The notes: generated from the sequence alone by a model not told the origin. Shown: positions 1-8,990, counted from the first letter of the stretch. The stretch is DNA of 58,253 nucleotides from JBQLZQ01 sp052168355 (GCA_052168355.1 JBQLZQ010000035.1:1-58253), one strand, 5' to 3'. Numbers and translations are program-made.

Positions 1-1
1 A

Positions 2-41
2 CGCCTTGGGTGGGATCGCCGAAGCGATTCCACCCAAGGCG
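2..41. repeat. Strong 18-bp hairpin at the left edge
   Basis: Positions 2-19 pair with 24-41 without interruption (one G-T wobble) around the tetraloop CGAA. No T-run follows on the plus strand, so it is either a factor-independent-like end of a gene lying to the left, a REP-like palindrome, or part of a mobile-element end. The left neighbour is outside the window, so I cannot decide. Confidence 0.6.
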
Positions 42-88
42 ATCCTGCTCTAAGACGCGCTTATTCAGGACCTTCGGAGGCTCACTCC

Positions 89-613
89 ATGATTTCTGAT
101 CCTCCGACGCTGCACATGGTCTGCGGCAAGATCGCCTCCGGGAAATCGACCCTGGCCGCTCGACTCAGCGCCACGCCCGGAACCGTCCTCGTCTCCGAAG
201 ACGCATGGCTCAGCGCGCTCTTCGCAGACGGGCTGCATTCGTTGAAGGATTACGTCCGGTGCTCCTCAAAACTTCGAAGCGTCATGGGCCCCCACGTGGC
301 CGCGCTGCTGGAGGCGGGCGTTGCCGTCGTCCTCGACTTCGCCGCGAACACGCCCGGGCAACGCAGTTGGATGAGAACCATCGTGGAGACCACCGAGGCC
401 ACCGACCAGCTACACTTTCTGGACGTTCCGGACGACGTCTGCCTTGCCAGACTGCGCGCGCGAAACGCGGCAGGCGACCACCCGTTCGCAGTGACAGAGG
501 CCCAGTTCCACGACTTTACCACTCACTTCGCAGCACCTACCGCCGACGAAGGCTTCACTCTCGTGGTTCACGACGACGCGTCCCGCCCTGAACCGAAGGC
601 CGACGGCCCATGA
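89..613 (+). CDS. AAA_33-type P-loop ATP-binding protein (predicted kinase)
   Basis: A 174-residue single-domain P-loop protein. The Walker A motif GKIASGKST lies at residues 13-21, close to the N-terminus as in AAA_33/zeta-toxin-like small kinases. A hydrophobic strand ending in D (VVLDFAAN, about residues 90-97) can supply the Walker B acid, and an arginine-rich segment near residues 120-130 could form the lid. A GGAGG ribosome-binding site 8 nt upstream supports this ATG. It stands alone: no antitoxin or partner gene is adjacent and the next gene faces the other way. The substrate is unknown; small-molecule phosphorylation is a family-level guess. Confidence 0.75.
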   Translation: MISDPPTLHMVCGKIASGKSTLAARLSATPGTVLVSEDAWLSALFADGLHSLKDYVRCSSKLRSVMGPHVAALLEAGVAVVLDFAANTPGQRSWMRTIVETTEATDQLHFLDVPDDVCLARLRARNAAGDHPFAVTEAQFHDFTTHFAAPTADEGFTLVVHDDASRPEPKADGP

Positions 614-765
614 CCCGGCCGACGCCGCGCGGCTTGTCGGCACGAAGCGGCTGGAGCGGACCCACTCGACATCCGTCAGGCCGAAATGCGCCGTCGACGC
701 CTCCTCGCATCGAGGCCATGAAGCACGGATCAGCCCCTCCCGGCCCCCCTCAATAAGTCGGTTTC

Positions 766-1677
766 CTAGGCCGGCGTCTTCGACCCGGACCGGACGATGG
801 CAATGCCGGCCGCGATGACGAAGGCCGCGCCCAGCAGCAGGTAGGGGTCCGGCCAGTCGCCGAAAACGATGATCCCGATCACCGTCGCATACAGGATCTG
901 GGTGTACTGAAACGGCGCCACCAGCGCCGCGTCGGCGGCGCGGAAGGCGAGGACGAGAAGGATGTGGGCGACACCCGACAGGATCCCGGCGAGGCCCATC
1001 AGCAGAAGATCGGGACCGGCCGGGACCTCGAAGTCGATGAAGGTCGGCACGGCGCTGAACACGGCCATGGTCGCCAGCATGACGACCAGGAGAGCCCCGG
1101 GCCTCTCGCGCCGGCCGACATGGCGCAGCACCAGCAACGCGCCGGAATAAAAGGCGACGGCGAGCCCCGCGAACATGTGGCCGGCGCCCAATGTCTGAAA
1201 CCCCGGCCGCAACATGACGAGCACGCCGACGAAACCGACGATGATCGCCGCCCAGCGGACCCGACCGACGCGTTCCCCCAGCAAGGGCCCCGAAAGAACG
1301 GCGACAATCACCGGCACGGCGAACAGGATGGCGTAGCCGTCCGTCAGCGGCATCCGGGCAAAGGCCAGCAGAACGCAGGAAATGCTGCCGGTGAGCAGCA
1401 GCGCCCGAAACAGGGTCCAGCCCGGCAGGATCGGCCGCAGCGACCGCCACCCGCCCTGACGCACGGAAAAGATCAGCACAGGAATGAACGCGACCATCGA
1501 AGAGACGAACAGGCTGTCGAAGATCGAGTACCGGACGCTCAGCCATTTGATGATCGCGTCGGCTCCGGAGAACGCGGCATAGGCGCCGATGGCGCAGCCG
1601 ATGCCGCGCCCGACCCCGCCGATATTGCCGCCGGGAACAGGGTCGGCGGCGACCGTCCCGTTACTGGCTCCGGTCAT
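766..1677 (-). CDS. EamA/DMT-family inner-membrane transporter
   Basis: 303 residues with about ten hydrophobic segments arranged as two repeats of five, the usual 10-TM drug/metabolite transporter layout. The second EamA repeat includes the typical segment near FRAADAALVAPFQYTQILYA. Members export amino acids, nucleotide sugars or other small metabolites; the substrate cannot be read from sequence. The gene starts 9 bp after the gmk stop and is probably its distal co-transcribed partner, though the ribosome-binding site is weak. Confidence 0.85.
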   Translation of the reverse strand: MTGASNGTVAADPVPGGNIGGVGRGIGCAIGAYAAFSGADAIIKWLSVRYSIFDSLFVSSMVAFIPVLIFSVRQGGWRSLRPILPGWTLFRALLLTGSISCVLLAFARMPLTDGYAILFAVPVIVAVLSGPLLGERVGRVRWAAIIVGFVGVLVMLRPGFQTLGAGHMFAGLAVAFYSGALLVLRHVGRRERPGALLVVMLATMAVFSAVPTFIDFEVPAGPDLLLMGLAGILSGVAHILLVLAFRAADAALVAPFQYTQILYATVIGIIVFGDWPDPYLLLGAAFVIAAGIAIVRSGSKTPA

Positions 1678-1686
1678 CGTTGGCGC

Positions 1687-2358
1687 TTAGAGATCGTTCT
1701 TGAGGCGCGTGACGAAATCGGCAAGACCGGTCTGACGGGTGCGGCGCGCCCGTTCGGCCCGCAGGATCGATTCGACCGTGCCGACGCTGGCCTCGAGATC
1801 GGTGTTGAGGACCGCGTAATCGTATTCGGCCCAGTGGCTGATCTCCTCGGCGGCCTTGGCCATGCGGCCGGCGATGACCGATTCGCTGTCCTGCGCCCTG
1901 GCGTGCAGCCGGCGCTCCAGTTCCGCCGCCGACGGCGGCAGCACGAAGACGCTGACCAGATCGGCGCGGGCGTTGCCCTGCAACTGCTGGGTCCCCTGCC
2001 AGTCGATGTCGAACAGCACGTCCCGGCCGGCATCGAGGGCGCGTTCGACCTGCGAGCGCGGGGTTCCGTAGAAGTGGCCGAACACCTCGGCGTGTTCCAA
2101 CAGTTCGTGCTGGGCGACCATGGCACGATAGCGCTCCGCCGAGATAAAGAAGTAATCGTGCCCTTCCCGTTCGCCGGGGCGCATCGGCCGGGTGGTGACC
2201 GACACCGACATGGAGAGGTTGGAGTCGCGCTCCAGCAACCGGCGGGAGATGGAGGTCTTGCCGGCGCCCGACGGCGACGACAGGACCAGCATCAGACCGC
2301 GCCGCGGGATGGTCACGGCGGTCCGTTCGGGTTTGGTATCGGGTTTGGTCAGGGTCAT
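1687..2358 (-). CDS. gmk: Guanylate kinase
   Basis: Converts GMP (or dGMP) plus ATP to GDP in the cytoplasm. The 223-residue product has the P-loop SSPSGAGKTS at residues 27-36, the GMP-binding region with TTRPMRPGEREGHDYFF, and the lid/adenine-binding region near the C-terminus (RAERARR). I use the ATG at 2358, giving MTLTKPD, because it overlaps the yicC stop in ATGA and leaves a family-sized protein with a short N-terminal extension; an in-frame upstream opening merely runs through yicC. The yicC-gmk pairing is common in proteobacteria. The purine link extends to purF, guaA and guaB elsewhere in this window. Confidence 0.96.
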   Translation of the reverse strand: MTLTKPDTKPERTAVTIPRRGLMLVLSSPSGAGKTSISRRLLERDSNLSMSVSVTTRPMRPGEREGHDYFFISAERYRAMVAQHELLEHAEVFGHFYGTPRSQVERALDAGRDVLFDIDWQGTQQLQGNARADLVSVFVLPPSAAELERRLHARAQDSESVIAGRMAKAAEEISHWAEYDYAVLNTDLEASVGTVESILRAERARRTRQTGLADFVTRLKNDL

Positions 2359-3221
2359 TCGATATTCTGAATCTGTTCGCGGAACTGTTCGATCACCGCC
2401 TTGAGGTCGAGACCGATACGGGTCAACGCCACGTCGGCCGACTTGGAACACAACGTGTTGGCCTCGCGGTTGAATTCCTGGCACAGGAAATCGAGCCGCC
2501 GCCCCACCGCGCCCCCATCGGTCAGAAGGTCGCGGGCCTGGGCGATATGGGCGGTCAGCCGGTCCAGCTCCTCGCGCACGTCGGCCTTGCCGATCAAAAG
2601 AGCCGCCTCCTGCGCCAGACGGTCCTCGGGCAGCGGCGGCGCCGCCTCCAGCAACTCGGCAAGCTGGGCGCGCAGGCGGACGCGCAAGGCCTCTGGACCG
2701 GCGGCCGCCGACGACGCGGCCGCGGCGACCAGCCCCTCGATATCGCCCATCAGGCGGGTCAGCACCGGTTCCAGCCGGCGCCCCTCCTCCGCCCGGGCCG
2801 TGGCCAGCCGGTCGAGCATGTCGGTCAGCGACGCGGTCATTGCCGCGACCACCGCCGCGTGCTCGGCTGGGTCCTCCTCCTCCACCGGTTCGACCACCCC
2901 CTTGATGGCCAGCAGGCTGTCGAGCCGGGGGCGGGCGCCGCCGGCATCCTCGATCTCACGGGCCAGGGCGAGAACCTCGTCGACCAGGTCCCGGTTCAGC
3001 CGCAGCCGGGTGGCCGATTCGGTGCGGGTGGCGGTCAACGTCAGGGCGATGTTGCCGCGCTTGAACCGGTCGCCGGCCGCGGCGCGGGCAACCGGCTCCA
3101 GCGCCTCGAACCCGGCCGGCAGACGACAGCGGATATCCAGCGACTTGCCGTTGACGCTGCGTCCCTCCCAGCTCCAGGCATAGGACAGATGGGCGGTTTC
3201 GGCCCGGCCAAAGCCGGTCAT
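2355..3221 (-). CDS. yicC: YicC-family endoribonuclease
   Basis: 288 residues from ATG 3221. The N-terminal MTGFGRAE signature is diagnostic of YicC_N, and the C-terminal DUF1732 domain is clear (DRLAQEAALLIGKADVREE, then FLCQEFNREANTLCSKS and a terminal LKAVIEQFREQIQNIE-like helix). E. coli YicC is an endoribonuclease that influences small-RNA turnover; that activity is family knowledge. The ATG at 3221 is chosen because it begins exactly at the conserved signature; the open frame extends 94 codons further upstream with low-complexity, arginine-rich sequence and no family similarity. Translationally coupled to gmk by a 4-nt overlap. Confidence 0.95.
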   Translation of the reverse strand: MTGFGRAETAHLSYAWSWEGRSVNGKSLDIRCRLPAGFEALEPVARAAAGDRFKRGNIALTLTATRTESATRLRLNRDLVDEVLALAREIEDAGGARPRLDSLLAIKGVVEPVEEEDPAEHAAVVAAMTASLTDMLDRLATARAEEGRRLEPVLTRLMGDIEGLVAAAASSAAAGPEALRVRLRAQLAELLEAAPPLPEDRLAQEAALLIGKADVREELDRLTAHIAQARDLLTDGGAVGRRLDFLCQEFNREANTLCSKSADVALTRIGLDLKAVIEQFREQIQNIE

Positions 3222-3474
3222 GCTGGTGACGGTGGCGGGGCGCGCTGTCGGCGTTGGCAAATGGCGATCCTCGATGCGGGCGGCCCGCCGCCGTCTTCGG
3301 CGATCCCGTCTGGACAAAGCAGGGGCGGCGTCTTTATACGCCGGCTTTCTCGGTTCTGAGAACCCGCCCTGAAATCCCGCGCCGACGGCGGTTCGGCCCA
3401 TCGGCTTGGCCATGGGCGCCGGACGGGCGAAGATGGCGCCCCCGATCTCGCCATAGAGCCATGGAGGATGTCCC

Positions 3475-4275
3475 ATGCAGGATCCGACCGTCATTCTGAT
3501 CACCGGCGCGTCGAGCGGTATCGGCGCCGCCCTGGCCGAAGACTATGCGCGCGACGGCGTGACCCTGATCCTCGTCGGCCGGAACCTTGGGCGGTTGGAC
3601 GCGGTGGCCGCGCGCTGCACCGATTCGGGCGGGTCGGTACGCCACGCCACCATCGACGTCATGGAGCGGGAGTTCCTGCGCGATTGGCTGGCCAATGTGG
3701 ACGCGGCGACGCCCATCGACCTGGTCATCGCCAATGCCGGGATTTCCGGCGGCGGTGGGGACGGCGAGGAGACCGACGATCAGGCCAGGCGGATCTTCGA
3801 TGTCAATGTCACCGGCGTGATGAACACCATCCATCCGCTGATCGGGCCGATGGGACGGCGCGGCCGCGGCCAGATTGCCCTGATGAGTTCCCTGGCGTCC
3901 TTTCGCGGGTTTCCCGGCGCCCCTGCCTATTGCGCTTCGAAAGCCGCGGTGCGCGTTTATGGCGAGGCGCTGCGCGGCGCCCTGAAACCGCAGGGCATCG
4001 GCGTGTCGGTGATCTGTCCGGGGTTCGTGCGCTCGGCGATGACCGACGCCAACGCGTTTTCCATGCCGCTGCTGATGGACGCCGACAAGGCCGCCCGCAT
4101 CATCCGCCGCGGACTGGCGCGGGACCGCCCGCGCATCGCCTTTCCCAAACGCCTCTACGCCGCCGTCCGCCTGACCGCCGCCCTGCCCCAGCCCCTCACC
4201 GACCGCTGGATGGGACGCCTGCCGAAGAAGGGCGCGCTGAAGGAGGGCAGCCCGCTCGCGGGCCGGGACCACTAG
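3475..4275 (+). CDS. Short-chain dehydrogenase/reductase (SDR)
   Basis: 266-residue classical SDR. The NAD(P)-binding TGASSGIG motif is at residues 9-16, NAG near residue 82, the catalytic Ser in LMSSLAS (about residue 140), and the YCASK active site about residues 153-157. GGAGGA precedes the ATG. The C-terminus is basic with a hydrophobic stretch, as in membrane-associated SDRs acting on lipid-like substrates. It is a single plus-strand gene inserted between yicC and mltG, and its TAG stop shares the palindrome CTAG with the convergent mltG stop. Substrate unknown. Confidence 0.88.
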   Translation: MQDPTVILITGASSGIGAALAEDYARDGVTLILVGRNLGRLDAVAARCTDSGGSVRHATIDVMEREFLRDWLANVDAATPIDLVIANAGISGGGGDGEETDDQARRIFDVNVTGVMNTIHPLIGPMGRRGRGQIALMSSLASFRGFPGAPAYCASKAAVRVYGEALRGALKPQGIGVSVICPGFVRSAMTDANAFSMPLLMDADKAARIIRRGLARDRPRIAFPKRLYAAVRLTAALPQPLTDRWMGRLPKKGALKEGSPLAGRDH

Positions 4276-5249
4276 TTGTTCGAATTGATCTGGCGCCAGC
4301 GGGCGACGTTGCGGTTGTGCTCGTCGAGGGTTTCGGCGAAGGCGTGGCCGCCGGTGCCGTCGGCGACGAAATAGAGATAGTCCGTCTCGGCGGGGTTGAC
4401 CGCCGCGCGGATCGAGGCGGCGCCCGGATTGGCGATCGGTCCGGGCGGCAGCCCTGGGACCCGATAGGTGTTGTACGGCGAGTCGACCTCCAGATCGGCG
4501 CGCAGCAGGGCCCGGCCCAGCGGCGCCTCGCCGTTGGTCAGGGCATAGATCACGGTGGGATCGGTCTGCAGCGGCATGCCGAGCCGCAGGCGGTTGACGA
4601 AGACGCTGGCGACCTGCGCCCGCTCGGCCGCGACACCGGTTTCCTTCTCGATGATCGAGGCCAGGATCAGCACCTCCTCGGGGCTTTCCAGCGGCAGATC
4701 GGCGACCCGCTCCTGCCACGCCTCGGCCAGCGTCCGGTCCATGGCCCGCCCCATGCGGGCGATAAGGTCGGCACGGCTGTCGCCACGTTGGAACGAATAG
4801 GTCTCGGGCAGGAGGGATCCTTGCGGCGGCACCGCCTCCACCTCGCCGGTCAGGACCGGATCGGCCTGGACCAGGGCGACGATTTCGGTCGAGGTCAGCC
4901 CTTCGGGCACCGTGATGCTGTAGGTGATCGACTGTCCGCCGAGCAGGATGTCCATGGCGCCGCGCGCGCTTACCCCGGCGGGGAAGGCGTATTCCCCCGC
5001 CTTCAGGTCGCGTTCGTGCCGATGCATCATGACGCCGCCGCGGAACACCCAGGGATCGTCGATGACCTTCGTTTCGGCCAGCCGTTCGGCGATGCTCAGC
5101 AGTCCGGCGCCGCGCGGAATGTCCACCACCGTGTCTTCGTCCAACGGCCCGGGCGAGCTGAACTGGACATAGACGTACAGGACAACACCGCCCGCGATCA
5201 GCAGCAGCGCCGCCAGCCCAGCAAACACACGGGCGAGCGTCCGCAGCAT
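4272..5249 (-). CDS. mltG: Endolytic peptidoglycan transglycosylase MltG
   Basis: Cuts nascent glycan strands in the periplasm and is thought to set strand length. The 325-residue product has an N-terminal membrane anchor (about residues 7-30), a LysM-like region, and the YceG/MltG catalytic domain with the conserved glutamate in LASIIEKETGV (about residues 195-205), followed by FVNRLRLGMPLQTDPTVIYA and the terminal YNTYRVPGLPPGPI signature. It begins 5 bp after fabF; the fabF-mltG order is widely conserved in alphaproteobacteria. Confidence 0.96.
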   Translation of the reverse strand: MLRTLARVFAGLAALLLIAGGVVLYVYVQFSSPGPLDEDTVVDIPRGAGLLSIAERLAETKVIDDPWVFRGGVMMHRHERDLKAGEYAFPAGVSARGAMDILLGGQSITYSITVPEGLTSTEIVALVQADPVLTGEVEAVPPQGSLLPETYSFQRGDSRADLIARMGRAMDRTLAEAWQERVADLPLESPEEVLILASIIEKETGVAAERAQVASVFVNRLRLGMPLQTDPTVIYALTNGEAPLGRALLRADLEVDSPYNTYRVPGLPPGPIANPGAASIRAAVNPAETDYLYFVADGTGGHAFAETLDEHNRNVARWRQINSNN

Positions 5250-5254
5250 GGAGC

Positions 5255-6517
5255 CTACTCCAGCTCCTTGAAGATCAGGCTGGCGTTGGTCCCGCCAAAG
5301 CCGAAGCTGTTGGACAGGGCGGCTCGAACCCGCCGCTGCTTGGCGTGTTTGGGCACCAGATCGACGCCCGTGCAGGCATCCGAGGGATCCTCGAGATTGA
5401 GGGTCGGGGGCACGATGCCGTTCTTGATGGCGAGCAGCGAGTAAATAGCCTCCACCGCCCCCGCGGCGCCCAGAAGATGGCCGATCGCCGACTTGGTCGA
5501 CGACATGGAGATACCGTCAATGGCCGATCCGAACAGACGCTTGACCGCGCCCAGTTCGATCTCGTCGCCCAGGGGGGTGGAGGTGCCGTGGGCGTTGACG
5601 TAGTCGATGTCCTCGGGGTTCATGCCGGCCCGGTGGAGCGCCGCCTGCATGGCCCGGAACCCGCCATTGCCGTCTTCCGGCGGAGCCGTGACGTGATAGG
5701 CATCGCCGGACATGCCATAGCCGACCACCTCGCCATAGATGGGCGCGCCGCGCCCGCGGGCGTGCTCAAGCTCTTCCAGCACCACGACGCCGGATCCGGC
5801 CCCCATGACAAAGCCGTCGCGCCCCTTGTCGTAGGGCCGCGATGCCTTTTCCGGCGTGTCGTTGTAGGCGGTCGACAGCGCCCGGGCGGCCGAGAACCCG
5901 GCGATGCCCAGCCGCGTGATCGCCTCCTCCGCGCCGCCGGCGACCATCACATCGGCATCGTCCAGCATGATCAGTCGCGAGGCGTCGCCGATGGCGTGAG
6001 CGCCGGTGGAACACGCGGTCACCACCGCGTGGTTCGGCCCCTTGAAGCCGTACTGGATGGAGACCTGACCGGAGGCCAGGTTGATCAGCGCCGCCGGGAT
6101 GAAGAACGGAGAGATCCGGCGCGGCCCGCGCTCCTCGAGCAGCAGGGCGCCATCGGCGATCCATTTCAGGCCGCCGATGCCCGACCCGATCATCACCCCG
6201 GTACGCCACCGGTCCTCGTCGCTTTCCGGAACCCAGCCCGAATCCGCGACCGCCTCGTGAGCGGCAGCGATGGCGTAGTGGATGAAGATGTCGTTCTTCC
6301 GCTGCTCCTTCGACGAAAGATAGCGGTCCGGATCGAACTGGCCGGGGTCGGTTCCACGGGGCACCTGACCGGCCACTTTCGACGGCAGGTCGGAGACATC
6401 GAACGTGTCGATGGCGGTGATGCCGGACCGCCCCTCGATCAACCGTTCCCAGTTCGTCGACGCGCCCACGCCAAGCGGCGTGACCATGCCGATCCCGGTG
6501 ACCACCACGCGGCGCAT
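5255..6517 (-). CDS. fabF: Beta-ketoacyl-ACP synthase II
   Basis: Elongates acyl-ACP by decarboxylative condensation with malonyl-ACP in the cytoplasm. The 420-residue thiolase-fold protein has the active-site Cys in TACSTGAHAIGD, the two catalytic histidines in NAHGTSTPLGD and GHLLGAAGAVE, and the C-terminal SNSFGFGGTNASL motif. I prefer ATG 6517 (MRRVVVTGIG), which places the conserved first strand at the N-terminus and has GGGGAA upstream; in-frame ATGs at 6538 and 6577 would add a non-conserved Ser/Gly-rich tail. It follows acpP by about 60 bp. Confidence 0.97.
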   Translation of the reverse strand: MRRVVVTGIGMVTPLGVGASTNWERLIEGRSGITAIDTFDVSDLPSKVAGQVPRGTDPGQFDPDRYLSSKEQRKNDIFIHYAIAAAHEAVADSGWVPESDEDRWRTGVMIGSGIGGLKWIADGALLLEERGPRRISPFFIPAALINLASGQVSIQYGFKGPNHAVVTACSTGAHAIGDASRLIMLDDADVMVAGGAEEAITRLGIAGFSAARALSTAYNDTPEKASRPYDKGRDGFVMGAGSGVVVLEELEHARGRGAPIYGEVVGYGMSGDAYHVTAPPEDGNGGFRAMQAALHRAGMNPEDIDYVNAHGTSTPLGDEIELGAVKRLFGSAIDGISMSSTKSAIGHLLGAAGAVEAIYSLLAIKNGIVPPTLNLEDPSDACTGVDLVPKHAKQRRVRAALSNSFGFGGTNASLIFKELE

Positions 6518-6580
6518 GCCGTTCCCCGCAACCGTCATCGAGGCGCCGGACGGCCGACCCGACGATGCCTGTGACACAGC

Positions 6581-6820
6581 TTATTTGGCGCTGTTCTGCT
6601 CGATGAAGTCGATGGCGTCCTTGACCGTCAGGATCTTCTCGGCGGCATCGTCCGGGATTTCGCAGCCGAACTCCTCCTCGAAGGCCATGACCAACTCGAC
6701 CGTATCCAAACTGTCGGCGCCCAAATCGTCGATGAAGCTGGCCGTGTCCGTGACCTTGGACTCTTCTACGCCCAGATGCTCCACGACGATTTTCTTTACG
6801 CGGTCTCCGGTGTCACTCAT
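6581..6820 (-). CDS. acpP: Acyl carrier protein
   Basis: A 79-residue acidic four-helix protein that carries growing acyl chains. The phosphopantetheine attachment serine is in the invariant GADSLDTVEL motif (Ser at about residue 38). It lies between fabG and fabF, as is typical. The 180-bp gap upstream (6821-7000) probably holds its own promoter, which would suit its high abundance; I do not see an unambiguous -35/-10 pair there. Confidence 0.98.
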   Translation of the reverse strand: MSDTGDRVKKIVVEHLGVEESKVTDTASFIDDLGADSLDTVELVMAFEEEFGCEIPDDAAEKILTVKDAIDFIEQNSAK

Positions 6821-7000
6821 CGATGTTTGCCTTTCAGGAGCTTTGATCTGTCCACGACGTTCAATCGCCGGGTCACTTGAAACGGGTTACGGTCGTGTTG
6901 GCGGCCGGCGGAACGCCGTGATGACAGGAAACCGCGCCACCCTCGAAACTGGCGTCACATAACATACCTCCCAAGGGGACGCCAGCACGCGCACGAATCC

Positions 7001-7741
7001 CTAGATCATGGCCATGCCGCCGTTGATATGCAACGTCTGGCCGGTCATATAGGCGGCCTCGGCGCTGGCCAGGAAGGCGACGCAGGCCGCGACGTCGTCG
7101 GGCTGGCCCAAATGGCCGGCCGGGATCGACGCCAGCATGCGGGACTTTTGATCGTCGGTCAGAACGTCGGTCATGGCGCTGGCGATCATGCCGGGAGCGA
7201 CGCAATTGGCTGTGATGCCGCGCGTCGCAACTTCCGCCGCGATGGATTTGGTCATGCCGATCATGCCGGCCTTGCTGGCCGAATAGTTGGCCTGGCCCGG
7301 ATTGCCGACGACCGCGACCACCGACGTGATGCCGATGATCCGCCCCCAGCGGCGCTTCATCATGCCGCGCAGCGCGGCCCGGGTCAGGCGGAAGGCCGAA
7401 ATCAGATTGACCTCCAGCACGGCGCTGAAATCGGCGTCGCTCATGCGCATGGAAAGGCCGTCGCGGGTCATGCCGGCATTGTTGACCAGCACGTCGATGC
7501 CGCCCAGGGCGGCCTCGGCCGCCTTGACCACCGCGTCGGCGCCTTCGGCGCCCGAAAGATCGCCCGGCGTGACGTGCACCCGCTCGCCACCAAGCGATTC
7601 CGCGACCTCCGCCAGCCGCCCTTCGCGGGTGCCGGACAGGGCAACGGTGGCGCCCCGCGCATGCAGCGCCCGGGCGATGGCCTGGCCGATATCGCCCGAG
7701 GCGCCGGTCACCAGCGCGCCCTTCCCCGTCAGATCGAACAT
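7001..7741 (-). CDS. fabG: 3-oxoacyl-ACP reductase
   Basis: Reduces 3-oxoacyl-ACP to 3-hydroxyacyl-ACP with NADPH. This 246-residue classical SDR carries TGASGDIG (residues 13-20), NNAGMTRDGLSMRM, the catalytic Ser in GITSVVAVVGNPGQ, YSASKAG, and the FabG-typical C-terminus MTGQTLHINGGMAMI. A Shine-Dalgarno-like AGGAA precedes the ATG. It lies 40 bp downstream of fabD and 180 bp upstream of acpP. Confidence 0.97.
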   Translation of the reverse strand: MFDLTGKGALVTGASGDIGQAIARALHARGATVALSGTREGRLAEVAESLGGERVHVTPGDLSGAEGADAVVKAAEAALGGIDVLVNNAGMTRDGLSMRMSDADFSAVLEVNLISAFRLTRAALRGMMKRRWGRIIGITSVVAVVGNPGQANYSASKAGMIGMTKSIAAEVATRGITANCVAPGMIASAMTDVLTDDQKSRMLASIPAGHLGQPDDVAACVAFLASAEAAYMTGQTLHINGGMAMI

Positions 7742-7781
7742 CGTTCCTGCTTTCCTGTTTTCCGGCCCGAGTTACACGGGA

Positions 7782-8735
7782 TCATTTCGGCCCGTCCAAG
7801 CTTGCCGCGAAGGCGTCCACATCCGCCGGCAGGTTGATGGCGATGCCGTTCAGGTCCCGATCGATCCGGCGGGTCAGGCCGGTCAGCACCTTGCCCGCCC
7901 CCAGCTCGACCAGCGTGTCGACCCCGGACTCTTTCATATGGAGAACGGATTCGCGCCAGCGCACGGTGCCGGTCACCTGCTCCACCAGATAGCGCCGGAT
8001 GGCGTCCGGATCGGTCACCGCCGCGGCCGTGATGTTGGCCACCACCGGTACGGTCGGGGGTTCGATCCGGGTCCTCGCCAGTTCCGCTTCCATGATGTCG
8101 GCGGCCGGCGCCATCAGAACGCAATGGAACGGCGCGCTGACCGGCAACAGGATGCTGCGCTTGGCCCCCCTTTCGGCGGCCAGTGCGATGGCCCGTTCCA
8201 CGGCGGCCCGATCGCCGCTGACCACCACCTGTCCGGGCGCATTGTCGTTGGCGGCGGCGCAGACGCTTCCCTGGGAAGCCTCGCGCGCCAGATCCTCCAC
8301 GGCCGCAAGGTCGAGCCCCAGGATCGCGGCCATCGCCCCCTGTCCGACCGGCACGGCCTTTTGCATGGCCAGGCCGCGCTGCCGCAGGAGACGGGCGGCA
8401 TCGGCGACCGAGAAGGCGCCGGCGGCGGCCAGGGCGGCGTATTCGCCAAGGCTGTGGCCAGCGACCAGGGACGCCAGGCTGCTGAGCGGCAGGCCGGTGC
8501 GGTCCACCACCGCCCGGACCGCCGCCACCGACACGGCCATCAGGGCCGGTTGGGCGTTCTCGGTCAGGGTCAGACGGTCGGCGTCACCGTCGAAGATCAG
8601 ACCAGACAGATCCTCCCCCAAGGCCTCGTCCACCTCCTGGAAAACGGCCCGGGCCGCCGGAAAGGCGTCGGCCAGTTCCCGGCCCATACCGATGGATTGG
8701 CTGCCTTGGCCGGGGAAGACGAACGCTCGGGTCAT
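7782..8735 (-). CDS. fabD: Malonyl-CoA:ACP transacylase
   Basis: Loads malonyl groups onto ACP. The 317-residue protein opens with the FVFPGQGSQSIGMG signature and has the nucleophile serine in GHSLGEYAAL (about residue 95), an active-site arginine-containing segment, and the distal catalytic histidine in SAPFHCVLM. First gene of the fabD-fabG-acpP-fabF run; it is divergent from rpsF across a 255-bp region. Confidence 0.97.
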   Translation of the reverse strand: MTRAFVFPGQGSQSIGMGRELADAFPAARAVFQEVDEALGEDLSGLIFDGDADRLTLTENAQPALMAVSVAAVRAVVDRTGLPLSSLASLVAGHSLGEYAALAAAGAFSVADAARLLRQRGLAMQKAVPVGQGAMAAILGLDLAAVEDLAREASQGSVCAAANDNAPGQVVVSGDRAAVERAIALAAERGAKRSILLPVSAPFHCVLMAPAADIMEAELARTRIEPPTVPVVANITAAAVTDPDAIRRYLVEQVTGTVRWRESVLHMKESGVDTLVELGAGKVLTGLTRRIDRDLNGIAINLPADVDAFAASLDGPK

Positions 8736-8821
8736 GCCGTCCTGGTGGTCCGTTTGAGATCTTCAGGTCTGCGAGGGGACGTCAGTCATAAAGGCTGCCG
8801 GCCCGGTGTCAAGCACACCGC

Positions 8822-8849
8822 TTGAACCGCGGCGCGCTTTCTGTATAGT
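8822..8849 (+). promoter_or_regulatory. Sigma70-type promoter for rpsF-rpsR
   Basis: A TTGAAC box (8822-8827) lies 16 bp from TATAGT (8844-8849). Both match the vegetative consensus well, and the pair lies about 140 bp upstream of rpsF. The predicted transcript start is near 8856. Confidence 0.65.
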
Positions 8850-8855
8850 GCGCCG

Positions 8856-8990
8856 CTTCTCCTTGCCGGCCGCTTCGGCACGGCCGGCTAGGCGCGGAAA
8901 AGCTGGTTTGCGACCTGTTTCAGGGATGGTCCCTGTCAGGCGTCGCTGGATCGAGCGCCGGGCCACCAACAGCCATAGGGAGCCAAAGCC
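8856..8990 (+). promoter_or_regulatory. rpsF 5' leader with hairpins, possible S6:S18 autoregulatory site
   Basis: The leader begins with a GC-rich perfect 8-bp stem (8865-8872 with 8881-8888, loop cttcggca). Closer to rpsF, CGCT (8944-8947) can pair with AGCG (8954-8957) directly before a CCG (8958-8960). CCG next to a stem is a hallmark of known S6:S18 leader RNAs, which mimic the h22/h23 site in 16S rRNA. The structure is only suggestive by eye. Confidence 0.3.

Noticed and set aside
964..2370. 468-codon plus-strand opening
   Set aside because: It is the antisense shadow of the EamA and gmk genes; its composition is Arg/Gln/His/Asp-rich with no domain pattern.
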